From Psychrilyobacter atlanticus DSM 19335 (GTDB lineage: Bacteria; Fusobacteriota; Fusobacteriia; Fusobacteriales; Fusobacteriaceae): 64,000 bases of DNA. The position numbers and the translations under genes are program-made. Numbering within the stretch: the first letter of the stretch is position 1; the number at the start of each line of letters is the position of its first letter. The stretch is from the NCBI RefSeq assembly GCF_000426625.1, contig NZ_KE384548.1, forward strand, positions 310,001 through 374,000, read 5' to 3'. This document shows, piece by piece, positions 40,841-48,494 of the stretch. The notes beneath the pieces are model-generated. The model was given only the letters and a program-made list of their open reading frames with translations, had not been told where the DNA came from and did no database searches.

Positions 40841-41872
40841 ATGAAGTATATTACAAATTATATGGTAGAAAAATTAGTGGAAATATTAAATATCCCCAGC
40901 CCTAGTGGTGACACTGAAAAGGCAATAGCAGTATGCAGAGATGAATTTAAAAGATTAGGAGTAAAAACTGAGATAACTCCCAAAGGAGCATTAAAAGCAA
41001 CTCTTCCTGGGAAAAAAGAGGAGAGTAGAATAATTGCAGCCCATATCGATACCTTAGGTGGGATGGTAAGGGAGATAACATCTAATGGTTTTTTAAAGTT
41101 AACTCAGATCGGTGGATATTCTTGGAATTCTGTAGATGGAGAATATTGTACTATATCTACTATGAATGGTGAAGAGATCAGAGGAACGATCTTGTTTGAA
41201 AAATCATCTGTACATAACTATGGAGATGCTCCTAAATCAGATAAAAGAACAGAAGATAATATGGTAGTAAGATTGGACGAACTGGTAGAAAATGCAGAAG
41301 ATATAAAAAAATTGGGAATTAATGTAGGAGATTTTGTATATTTAGATCCAAGGGTAGAGGTTACTCAGTCTGGATTTGTTAAGAGTCGTCATTTGGATAA
41401 TAAAGCAGGAGTAGCAATTATATTAGGAGTTTGTAAATATCTTATGGAAACTGAGATAGTTCCAGAGTATACATTGGAGTTCTTTATATCTAACTACGAG
41501 GAAGTTGGTCATGGTGCGGCAGGAATTGCAACATCATTAACTCAGGAAATATTGGCTATAGATATGGCATCTCCAGGGATAGGTCAGACTTCAAAAGAAA
41601 ATAAGGTGACTATTTGTGCTAAGGATTCTTCAGGGCCATATGATTTGGAGATGAAAAAACGTCTGGTTAATTTATGCTGTGAAGAAGAGATTGATTATGT
41701 TATAGATATTTATAAATACTATGGATCAGATGCTAGTGCACTTTTACGTGGAGGAGCACAAATTAAACATGCTCTTATTGGACCTGGAGTAGACTCATCT
41801 CATTCATATGAAAGAACCCATGTAGATGGACTTTTAAATACAGCTAAATTAGTAATCGAATATTGTAAATAA
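40841..41872 (+). CDS. M42-family metallo-aminopeptidase
   Basis: This 343-residue cytoplasmic peptidase follows fchA by 15 nt with its own SD (AAGGAGAG). M42 elements in order are NIPSPSGDTEKA, AAHIDTLGGMVREI (first metal His, bridging Asp), a short insert domain (residues about 75-165), SRHLDNKAGVAIILG (second Asp), SNYEEVGHGAAG (catalytic Glu pair), IDMASPGIG, and a late SSHSYERTH His. Members release N-terminal residues, mostly acidic or broad range, as large dodecameric shells. Sharing a transcript with histidine-pathway genes suggests the cell uses peptides as the histidine source. Exact specificity unknown. Confidence 0.85.
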   Translation: MKYITNYMVEKLVEILNIPSPSGDTEKAIAVCRDEFKRLGVKTEITPKGALKATLPGKKEESRIIAAHIDTLGGMVREITSNGFLKLTQIGGYSWNSVDGEYCTISTMNGEEIRGTILFEKSSVHNYGDAPKSDKRTEDNMVVRLDELVENAEDIKKLGINVGDFVYLDPRVEVTQSGFVKSRHLDNKAGVAIILGVCKYLMETEIVPEYTLEFFISNYEEVGHGAAGIATSLTQEILAIDMASPGIGQTSKENKVTICAKDSSGPYDLEMKKRLVNLCCEEEIDYVIDIYKYYGSDASALLRGGAQIKHALIGPGVDSSHSYERTHVDGLLNTAKLVIEYCK

Positions 41873-41891
41873 AAACAACGTAACACTTGAT

Positions 41892-41906
41892 GTAACGTCA
41901 CGTTAT
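41892..41906. repeat. Dispersed hairpin repeat, copy A
   Basis: GTAACGTCACGTTAT: a 5-6 bp stem with a TCA loop followed by TTTT, and ATGAATAAA further on. It is the most divergent of four copies (the others are at 51404, 57382 and 57475). Confidence 0.55.
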
Positions 41907-41920
41907 TTTCTTGGATGAAT

Positions 41921-41963
41921 AAAAAACATAAATTTTCGTATTGTCGAAAATTTATGTTTTTTT
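41921..41963. terminator. Bidirectional terminator between M42 gene and MinD-like genes
   Basis: ACATAAATTTTCG pairs with CGAAAATTTATGT around TATTGT, with A and T runs on either side. Confidence 0.93.
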
Positions 41964-41967
41964 CTTT

Positions 41968-42831
41968 TTAAACTAAACTTAAACTATCTACAAAATTAAA
42001 AAAACCTATATCTCTAAAGAAATCTTTTTCCCCTACAGAAGGAATAGTTTTACTTACAATAGATCTTACTATTTTTTTAGTAAATGGGATTTTTAATCCT
42101 ACTACAATATTATTTTCTAAGCAATATTTTTCTATCATTTCGCTGTGATGAAGAGATAGGTCAAATTTATTAATAACTACCTGGACCTTGAGGTTAAATT
42201 TTTTAGTTAATTCATAGATTCTTTTGAGATCATGAAGTCCTGAAAAAGTAGATTCAGTAACTATTATAACCTGGCTGGCTCCTGTAATAGAACTAATAAC
42301 ATTGCAGGCGATACCGGGGGAACCGTCTACTATAATATTTTTTTTATTATTTAAAACTGCCGATGCCTTGGCTTTTTTTCTGACTTCAGCAACTAATTTT
42401 CCGGAAGTTTCTTCCCCGGGGATGAGTTTTGCATGAACAAAATTTTCAAAAGTTGTCTCTGATTCATAGAGCTCACCTACTACTGCGTCTTTCATTGAAA
42501 TTGCATCCTGGGGGCATATAAATTCACAAACGCCACAACCTTCACATTTAGATTGATTTAATATAATCCCTTTTGAGATAGCAGAAAATTTACAGTGTGT
42601 TTGGCATAGCCCGCAGTGGGTGCATCTATCGCTATCTATAATTGCTTTTTTTAATCCTATAAACTTACTGGTAGATTTTATTTGAGGATCGAGTAAAATA
42701 TTTAGATCTGGAGCATCGACATCACAGTCGGCGATAATCAAATCATCTAAATATGGAATTAGGGAAGCCGCTAAAGTTGTTTTTCCAGTGCCACCTTTAC
42801 CGGAGATAATTATAATTTCATTTATACTCAT
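41968..42831 (-). CDS. MinD/Mrp-type ATPase with ferredoxin insert (second of pair)
   Basis: This 287-residue P-loop ATPase begins IIISGKGGTGKTTLAASL, a deviant Walker A of the MinD/ParA class. After the switch region (IADCDVDAPDLN) it has an inserted ferredoxin-like segment with two 4Fe-4S motifs, CTHCGLCQTHC and CEGCGVCEFIC (residues about 68-112), then VDGSPGIACNV (Walker B region). These ATPases are widespread in anaerobes, usually in pairs next to NifX-like proteins, and are thought to build or carry iron-sulfur or metal centres. The start codon overlaps the stop of the upstream pair member. Specific function unknown. Confidence 0.85.
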   Translation of the reverse strand: MSINEIIIISGKGGTGKTTLAASLIPYLDDLIIADCDVDAPDLNILLDPQIKSTSKFIGLKKAIIDSDRCTHCGLCQTHCKFSAISKGIILNQSKCEGCGVCEFICPQDAISMKDAVVGELYESETTFENFVHAKLIPGEETSGKLVAEVRKKAKASAVLNNKKNIIVDGSPGIACNVISSITGASQVIIVTESTFSGLHDLKRIYELTKKFNLKVQVVINKFDLSLHHSEMIEKYCLENNIVVGLKIPFTKKIVRSIVSKTIPSVGEKDFFRDIGFFNFVDSLSLV

Positions 42832-43673
42832 AATGACCTCCTTTCTTCTATAATATTTTTATAGATATCAGTGAATAAGTTTTTGTACTCAGGCAGGGAA
42901 ATACTGAATATTTTTCCATGGGCATAGAGTTCGGCTATCCTTTTATCAAAGGGGATCTCTCCTAAAATTTCTATATTTTCATCCCTGCAGTAATGATAGA
43001 TCTCCTCATCTCCTAATCCCGCTTTATTTATAATCAGTCCAAAAGGTATTTTCATTTGACGAAGCATCTCTACAACCATCTTCATATCACTGACTCCGAA
43101 AGGTGTCGGTTCAGAGACGATTACAGCATAATCTGCATCTTCCACTGCTGCCACTGTGGCACATGAAGTCCCAGGAGGGGAGTCGATAAAAATTATATTT
43201 TCATCTGAATCGGTAGATTGTTTTAATTGATCTATAATTTTTACCCCTGACATCTCACCTATGTTCAATAGTCCATAGTGAAGTTCTGTATCATATTTTG
43301 ATCTGCCGCTAAAAATTTGTCCAATCTCACGTTTTTTATACGTGATAGCGCCATTTGGACACACTAATTTACACCCACCACAGTCATGACAACTTTCGCT
43401 GAAGACAATCACTTGATTTTTGGCAGGAATTATAGCATGGTAGTTACAAAATTCTCCACATCTGCCACAGAGGTTGCAGAGGTTTTCGTCGATAGAGGGA
43501 TAGAGTGTATATACCGGTTTAAAAGCTGGTTTCTTCATATCCATAAAAATATGTAAATTTGGTTCCTCCACATCAGAATCTATACTTATAGAGTTTTTTA
43601 TATTTACAGCGAAGTTAGAAGTGACAGTAGTTTTACCAGTTCCCCCTTTTCCGCTTAATACAGCTATTTTCAT
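42828..43673 (-). CDS. MinD/Mrp-type ATPase with ferredoxin insert (first of pair)
   Basis: This 281-residue protein has the same plan as its neighbour: KIAVLSGKGGTGKTTVTSNF at the N-terminus, a SDVEEPNLHIF switch, two ferredoxin motifs (CNLCGRCGEFC and CHDCGGCKLVC, about residues 64-108), and FIDSPPGTSCATV as Walker B. It overlaps the downstream ATPase by 4 nt and the upstream NifX-like gene by 4 nt, so three genes are translationally coupled. The two ATPases likely form a heterodimer. Metal-cluster handling is inference from family and context. Confidence 0.85.
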   Translation of the reverse strand: MKIAVLSGKGGTGKTTVTSNFAVNIKNSISIDSDVEEPNLHIFMDMKKPAFKPVYTLYPSIDENLCNLCGRCGEFCNYHAIIPAKNQVIVFSESCHDCGGCKLVCPNGAITYKKREIGQIFSGRSKYDTELHYGLLNIGEMSGVKIIDQLKQSTDSDENIIFIDSPPGTSCATVAAVEDADYAVIVSEPTPFGVSDMKMVVEMLRQMKIPFGLIINKAGLGDEEIYHYCRDENIEILGEIPFDKRIAELYAHGKIFSISLPEYKNLFTDIYKNIIEERRSL

Positions 43674-44029
43674 AGTCTAGTCAATCCTTTTATTTTTACT
43701 ATTTCTTTTAATTTACCGGCTTTATATGCTTCTAAAATCTCTCCTACAATTTTATAATCCCCTTGGGAAATGGTTTTTATTTCAAAAGCTTCCATAGCTT
43801 TTTCAGCTTTAGGACCTAAGTGGGGAACCACAGCGACATCTACCTTATATTTTGAAAGTAATCTTACCGCTTCTCCCCCTGCACCGCTGGGATCGTTTTT
43901 AGCTGTATTTTCAATGGTTTCAACTATATCTGTATCCAAATCTATAATAGTGAAGTTTTCTGATCTGCCAAATCTTTCATCGACCAAACTGTCTAATCCT
44001 GCTTTTTTTGAACATATAGATATTCTCAT
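43670..44029 (-). CDS. NifX/NafY-like metal-cofactor-binding protein (119 aa)
   Basis: The start is chosen at ATG 44029 (SD AAGGAGG on the minus strand), giving MRISICSKKAGLDSLVDERFGRSENF. The ERFGR-xxxF motif and later PSGAGGEAVRLL, PHLGPKAEKAMEAF match the NifX/NifB-C-terminal-like (dinitrogenase iron-molybdenum cofactor) fold. Outside nitrogen fixers such small proteins accompany MinD-like ferredoxin ATPases in anaerobes. No nitrogenase genes are in view. It probably binds an iron-sulfur cluster or metal-cofactor precursor and hands it to the ATPases encoded directly downstream with a 4-nt overlap. Confidence 0.8.
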   Translation of the reverse strand: MRISICSKKAGLDSLVDERFGRSENFTIIDLDTDIVETIENTAKNDPSGAGGEAVRLLSKYKVDVAVVPHLGPKAEKAMEAFEIKTISQGDYKIVGEILEAYKAGKLKEIVKIKGLTRL

Positions 44030-44138
44030 ATTGCCTCCTTTTATTTTTAACAATCAATAAGCAAAATATTTGTTTATCAAAATTTAAATTTTTAGGATAA
44101 GCCGAAATAAATTCGGCTTATTATAATTAATTTTATTT

Positions 44139-44504
44139 TTAATGATTACAATCATGATCTCCGTGATGATGACTGCAAGCAGATCCAGTAGATGCCAGCT
44201 GACCATCTAAAAATGTATTTAGATTTTCTGTGATACTTCCAGTAGCTCCTAATATAACGTCTATCTCTTGTACTTTGAATAGGTTTATGGCCATGGCTCC
44301 CATTCCGCCAGTGATAATAGTAGTGATCTTCTGTTCCCCTAAAAATCTTGGCAGTACACCAGGTTCATGGGGTGGCGGTGTAAGAAATTCTTCCGATATT
44401 ACTTTCCCATCCTTTGTATTCAATATTTTAAATTCGCTGCAGTGTCCGAAGTGTTCCTCAACGTTTAATCTGTCATTTGTAGGAAACGCAATTTTCAATT
44501 CCAT
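44139..44504 (-). CDS. NifX-like protein with His/Cys-rich tail (121 aa)
   Basis: This 121-residue protein has the NifX-like fold: LKIAFPTNDRLNVEEHFGHCSEF at the N-terminus (the HFG motif replacing RFG), then PPHEPGVLPRFLGEQKI and ITGGMGAMAINLF. The C-terminus is a striking metal-binding tail, CSHHHGDHDCNH, often seen in these proteins. It lies between the DUF134 regulator and the shorter NifX-like protein, in the same direction. SD AAGGAGG is present. It likely binds iron or an iron-sulfur cofactor; the role is inferred. Confidence 0.8.
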   Translation of the reverse strand: MELKIAFPTNDRLNVEEHFGHCSEFKILNTKDGKVISEEFLTPPPHEPGVLPRFLGEQKITTIITGGMGAMAINLFKVQEIDVILGATGSITENLNTFLDGQLASTGSACSHHHGDHDCNH

Positions 44505-44536
44505 AATTTTCTTCCTCCTTGTATTTTAGCTTATAG

Positions 44537-44815
44537 TTAATGTTTGTTTTTTATAACTATAGCTTTTTCATTCAAAAAGCTGTCGACAATTTTTTTTCTT
44601 CCAGAATTTAATAGTCTTTGGATTGTTCCACGGGAGATCCCCATCAATACACTGGCTTCGATTTGACTCAAACCTTCATAGTCACAAATTCTAATGGCTT
44701 CAAATTCATCAGCCTCAATATTGTTTGTTGTAATCTCTTTCATGGTAATACCTCTTGGCTTATATACAATTTCATTTTCTAAAAATCGGCAACACCTTTT
44801 CTTTTTACCTCTCAT
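44537..44815 (-). CDS. DUF134 (UPF0251) helix-turn-helix regulator
   Basis: The start is chosen at ATG 44815 (MRGKKKRCCR), behind GGAGGGG; the longer frame to 44845 runs through the candidate operator. The protein is 92 residues: a basic, CCR-containing start, then EADEFEAIRICDYEGLSQIEASVLMGISRGTIQRLLNSGRKKI, a sigma-70-region-4-like helix-turn-helix. This family is regularly found next to NifX-like and MinD/ferredoxin genes, so it most likely regulates this cluster. The two adjacent cysteines might sense a metal or cluster. A perfect 14-bp palindrome lies 15-30 bp upstream of its start codon. Confidence 0.85.
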   Translation of the reverse strand: MRGKKKRCCRFLENEIVYKPRGITMKEITTNNIEADEFEAIRICDYEGLSQIEASVLMGISRGTIQRLLNSGRKKIVDSFLNEKAIVIKNKH

Positions 44816-44830
44816 AATCCCCTCCATTTT

Positions 44831-44844
44831 TGTGCATATGCACA
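44831..44844. promoter_or_regulatory. Perfect palindromic operator of the DUF134/NifX/MinD cluster
   Basis: TGTGCATATGCACA is a perfect 14-bp inverted repeat. On the minus strand it sits just after the expected start of transcription. A second GTGCAC half lies at about 44939-44945, near the divergent fbp gene. Confidence 0.6.
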
Positions 44845-44849
44845 TTTAA

Positions 44850-44878
44850 ACTTTAATATATTTTAAAAGATTTGTCAA
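44850..44878 (-). promoter_or_regulatory. Promoter of the DUF134/NifX/MinD cluster
   Basis: Read on the minus strand: TTGACA (44878-44873), 17 bp, then TAAAGT (44855-44850), immediately upstream of the palindrome. Confidence 0.55.
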
Positions 44879-44973
44879 TGGCTTTTATTTAAGTTGCATT
44901 TTGGATATAAAGTGAGTAAACTATATTTAAAGAGAATTAGTGCACATAAATAATAAATTAGGGCAGGTGTAAA

Positions 44974-46908
44974 ATGGAAAGAAAGTACTATGAATTATTA
45001 TCGAATAGATATAAAAATATAGGTGAAGTCACTAGTGAAATTATAAATTTAGAAGCTATACTGAACCTTCCTAAGGGGACAGAACACTATCTGACAGACC
45101 TTCATGGAGAATACCACGCTTTCAGGCATTTGGTGAAGACGGCCTCGGGAAGTTTGAAAATAAAGGTAGATGAACTTTTTGGAGATATACTTTCCTTGGA
45201 GGAAAAACATAATTTTTCTAAATTAATTTTTTATCCTGAAAAGATATTGGAAGGATTAAAATTGAATGAATATGAAAAAGCTCATTGGTACAGGGTATCT
45301 ATAAAAAGGATTATATCTATATTTCGATTAGTGTCGTCTAAATATACCAGATCCAAAGTAAGGAAAGCATTACCCGATGAATATGCCTATATATTGGAGG
45401 AGTTTTTGACACTGAACAGCAAGGACTTTAATAAAGAGGAATATTACTCTCAGATCATATCTACAGTAATAGAGTTGGAGATAGCAGATGATTTTATAAT
45501 AAAAACTGTTAATCTGATCCAGCAGCTGTCGGTAGATAAACTGCATATTTTAGGAGATATATATGATAGGGGAGCAGATCCCCATAAGATTATGGATAAT
45601 CTAATAGGGCATCATGACTGCGATATTCAATGGGGGAACCACGATATATTATGGGTAGGAGCATCCAAGGGTCATCTTGCCTGCGTGGCCAACGTTCTCA
45701 GAATATCTCTTCGATATAGTAATTTAAAAACTTTGGAGGAGGGATATGGGATAAACTTACTCCCTCTAGGCAGGTTTGCTATGGAAACTTATGGGGGGGA
45801 TCCGTGTAAAGAGTTTTTACCTATAGCCAATAGTGATGAATTGTTTAATGAGAAGGAACAGTATGTAAGGGGACAGATGCATAAAGCTATAGCTATTATT
45901 CAGTTTAAATTAGAGGCTAAAGTTATTAAAAAAAGACCGGAATTTAATATGGAAAATAGGATGCTTTTAGATAAAATAGACCAGACTAAGGGAACAATTA
46001 CATTAAATGGAAAGGAATATAAATTAACCAGTAATAATTTTCCTACAATAGACCCGAAAGATCCCTATAAATTAACAGAGAGGGAGGAAGAGGTAATAAA
46101 GAAGATAGCTAAATATTTTAAAAAGAGCGACAAGCTGCAAAAACATATCCATTTTTTCTTTTCCAATGGAAATATATATTTAAAATATAACAATCAGCTG
46201 ATGTTTCATGGTTGTATTCCAATGGATTCAGAAGGAACTTATAAATGTTTTAATATAGAAGGGGAGGAATACTGCGGTAAGGAGCTCATGGATAAATTTG
46301 AAAAGTTAGCTCGTAAAGCTTACTTTAAGGGAAGTGAAAAAGATTTAGACTGGTTCTGGTATATGTGGACAGGAGAATATTCACCTCTTTTTGGGAAAGA
46401 GGAGATGAAAACTTTTGAAAGGTATTTTATCAAAGAGAAGGAAACTCATAAAGAGAAGAAGAACCCATACTATACATTGAGAGAAGATGAAGGAATAATA
46501 TTAAAACTTATGGACCATTTTGGAGTTTTAAAAGAAAATGGTCATGTTATAAATGGTCATACACCTGTGCTGGCTAAAAATGGAGAACTGCCTATAAGGG
46601 CAGGTAAAAAATTGTTAGTGATTGACGGTGGGTTATCCAAAGCCTATCAATCGAGTACCGGGACTGCAGGATATACTTTAATCTATAATTCTTATGGACT
46701 CAGATTAGCTTCTCATAAACCATTTAAAAATATTGAAAAAGCCATTGAAGATAGTCATGAGATAATATCAGTAATACAATTAGTGGATAAGGCAGAGAGA
46801 AAAAAAGTTAAAGATACGGAAACAGGAGAGCTTCTCATAAAGAGTTTGAAGGAGTTAAGGGTTCTTTTGAAGATGTATAGAAACGGAAGTTTGATAGGAA
46901 GATATTAA
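44974..46908 (+). CDS. fbp: Fructose-1,6-bisphosphatase, class III
   Basis: This 644-residue protein matches class III FBPases (about 640-670 residues; Bacillus/Clostridium/Fusobacterium type). It has the class III opening ERKYYELLSNRYKNIGEV, HYLTDLHGEYHAFRHLV with the metallophosphoesterase D-x-H, HILGDIYDRGADP (GDxxDRG), QWGNHDILW (GNHD), NGHTPV and IDGGLSKAYQSSTGTAGYTL near the end. It hydrolyses fructose-1,6-bisphosphate in gluconeogenesis. The next gene cluster (CcpN, PPSR, PPDK) also serves gluconeogenic control, so growth on amino acids and peptides is likely. Start: ATG at 44974. The SD is weak (GGCAGG). Confidence 0.95.
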   Translation: MERKYYELLSNRYKNIGEVTSEIINLEAILNLPKGTEHYLTDLHGEYHAFRHLVKTASGSLKIKVDELFGDILSLEEKHNFSKLIFYPEKILEGLKLNEYEKAHWYRVSIKRIISIFRLVSSKYTRSKVRKALPDEYAYILEEFLTLNSKDFNKEEYYSQIISTVIELEIADDFIIKTVNLIQQLSVDKLHILGDIYDRGADPHKIMDNLIGHHDCDIQWGNHDILWVGASKGHLACVANVLRISLRYSNLKTLEEGYGINLLPLGRFAMETYGGDPCKEFLPIANSDELFNEKEQYVRGQMHKAIAIIQFKLEAKVIKKRPEFNMENRMLLDKIDQTKGTITLNGKEYKLTSNNFPTIDPKDPYKLTEREEEVIKKIAKYFKKSDKLQKHIHFFFSNGNIYLKYNNQLMFHGCIPMDSEGTYKCFNIEGEEYCGKELMDKFEKLARKAYFKGSEKDLDWFWYMWTGEYSPLFGKEEMKTFERYFIKEKETHKEKKNPYYTLREDEGIILKLMDHFGVLKENGHVINGHTPVLAKNGELPIRAGKKLLVIDGGLSKAYQSSTGTAGYTLIYNSYGLRLASHKPFKNIEKAIEDSHEIISVIQLVDKAERKKVKDTETGELLIKSLKELRVLLKMYRNGSLIGRY

Positions 46909-46965
46909 TGTACACTTATAGTTGGAAAAAAATGACAAAAAAAGGTCAAAAATTAATAAAAAAGG

Positions 46966-46994
46966 TTGACTTTTACCCGACAAAAGATTATTAT
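46966..46994 (+). promoter_or_regulatory. Promoter of the CcpN-PPSR-PPDK operon
   Basis: TTGACT (46966-46971) and TATTAT (46989-46994) are 17 bp apart, 65 nt before the CcpN-like start codon. Confidence 0.7.
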
Positions 46995-47058
46995 ATGATC
47001 AAAGATAGGTTGATAAAATAATTACAAGGTATTTGTGAACACTAAAAAAGGAGAATTT

Positions 47059-47679
47059 ATGAATTTATCTGAAAGACAATATAGAATAATAGAAATTATT
47101 AGAATGAATGGTTCGATTACAGGAGAAAAAATAGCAAAGGTTTTAGGAGTTACAAGATCAGCTCTGAGAACGGACTTTTCTTTTTTAATAAAATCAGAGA
47201 TTATAAAATCTAAAACTAAGGTAGGATACAGTTTGAATCCTCAAAAGCCTAAAAAAATAGATAGTTCTTCATTGAAAGATATAAATGTAACAGAATTTAT
47301 AGGAGAAGCTTTGATCCTCTCGGAGAAAAATTCTATCCATGATGGAATAGTAGAAATTTTTACAAGAGATTCAGGGACAATCTATATAACCAATGGAGAT
47401 TTACTTTCTGGTGTGGTTTCTAGAAAAGATCTACTTAAAGCAGCTATAGGAGGGATGGATCTTTCGTCTCTGCCAATCAGCTTGATAATGAGCAGAATGC
47501 CGAATATACACTTTTGTACTACAGATGCTACATTGTTTGAAGCTGCTGAAATAATTGTAAAAAAAGAGGTAGATTCCCTGCCGATAGTTGAGTATTCTAA
47601 AGAATTAAATGGATATAAAATTGTAGGGAAGATTTCGAAAACGGATCTAAGTAAGGTTTTGTTTGAGACTTTATTATAG
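47059..47679 (+). CDS. ccpN: CcpN-like repressor (HTH plus CBS domains)
   Basis: This 206-residue protein (ATG 47059 after AAAAGGAG; a GTG at 47035 is too far upstream) has an N-terminal winged HTH, NLSERQYRIIEIIRMNGSITG then VTRSALRTDFSFL, and two CBS domains (residues about 75-205). The layout and length match CcpN of Bacillus, a repressor of gluconeogenic genes that senses ATP/ADP through its CBS pair. The neighbour is the PPDK regulatory protein and then PPDK itself, the same partner set as in the Bacillus ccpN-yqfL operon. It probably represses ppdK and perhaps fbp under glycolytic conditions. Confidence 0.85.
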   Translation: MNLSERQYRIIEIIRMNGSITGEKIAKVLGVTRSALRTDFSFLIKSEIIKSKTKVGYSLNPQKPKKIDSSSLKDINVTEFIGEALILSEKNSIHDGIVEIFTRDSGTIYITNGDLLSGVVSRKDLLKAAIGGMDLSSLPISLIMSRMPNIHFCTTDATLFEAAEIIVKKEVDSLPIVEYSKELNGYKIVGKISKTDLSKVLFETLL

Positions 47680-47706
47680 TTGACGTAGGTAGCAGGAGGG
47701 ATTTCT

Positions 47707-48474
47707 ATTATTGATATATATTTTATTAAAGATGACGCTATAGTGGACTCAGAAGTTATCTTAAAAGTAATTAAAGATGAATTGAATCGGGAAGATTTTA
47801 AACTAATACAGATAACCCAGAAAGAATTTGAAAAATTAGAAGTTATAAATTCTCAAAATTTAGTTTTTTACAGTTTAAAAGATAAAAAACAGCTTCGAAA
47901 ACTAGAAAAGTTTTGTATAGAAAAAGACATAACATATTTTGATACTTTTAAAATTTTAAAATATGGATTTAAAAAATTATTTAAAAAATCTAAAGCAAAT
48001 TCATTTAAGAAGATGGATGAAAAGTATTTTAAACGTATTGAGGCTATGGAATTTGCAGTAAAGTATGACGATGGAAAGATAAGCCGGGGAATATTAGAAG
48101 CGGATCTTCTGATTGTGGGTTTATCCAGGACATCTAAAACACCCCTGTCAATCTATTTAGCCAATAAAAGTGGATTAAAGATAATAAATATACCATTGGT
48201 TCCAGAAGTACCTATTCCAAAAGAGATCTTTGAGGCAACTCAGGTAATTGGGTTGACCATATCTATAGATAAGTTAAACAAGATAAGAGAAGAAAGGTTA
48301 AAAACAATGAAAGCAGAGGAGAGAGCATCTAGTTATGCATCCTTCGGAAGAATATTGGAAGAATTGGATTATTCAGACAGTATAATGAAAAAATTACGGT
48401 GTCCAGTAATAGATGTATCACAAAAAGCCATTGAAGAAACGGCAGAGATCATCTTAAAATTAATAAAAGCATAA
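47707..48474 (+). CDS. PPDK regulatory protein (PPSR/DUF299, kinase-pyrophosphorylase); probable AUU start
   Basis: This protein phosphorylates and reactivates pyruvate phosphate dikinase at a Thr beside its catalytic His, using ADP and phosphate. Visible motifs are EAMEFAVKYDDGK, VGLSRTSKTPLSIYLA (the P-loop-like segment) and KLNKIREERL. The first canonical in-frame start is GTG 47743 but has no SD and cuts the first strand. An AGGAGGG ends 6 nt before ATT 47707, and starting there restores (M)IDIYFIKDDAIVDSEVIL, aligning with the N-terminal IYVVSDS-GETAE strand of YqfL. An in-frame TAG at 47686 excludes longer forms. Length is 255 residues, against about 270 usually. It lies between ccpN and ppdK. 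Confidence 0.85.
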   Translation: MIDIYFIKDDAIVDSEVILKVIKDELNREDFKLIQITQKEFEKLEVINSQNLVFYSLKDKKQLRKLEKFCIEKDITYFDTFKILKYGFKKLFKKSKANSFKKMDEKYFKRIEAMEFAVKYDDGKISRGILEADLLIVGLSRTSKTPLSIYLANKSGLKIINIPLVPEVPIPKEIFEATQVIGLTISIDKLNKIREERLKTMKAEERASSYASFGRILEELDYSDSIMKKLRCPVIDVSQKAIEETAEIILKLIKA

Positions 48475-48494
48475 TACTCAAGGAGGATTAACTC

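Noticed and set aside
44816-44845. Longer DUF134 reading frame starting MCICTK
   Set aside because: It would begin within the candidate operator palindrome and has no SD; GGAGGGG fits ATG 44815.
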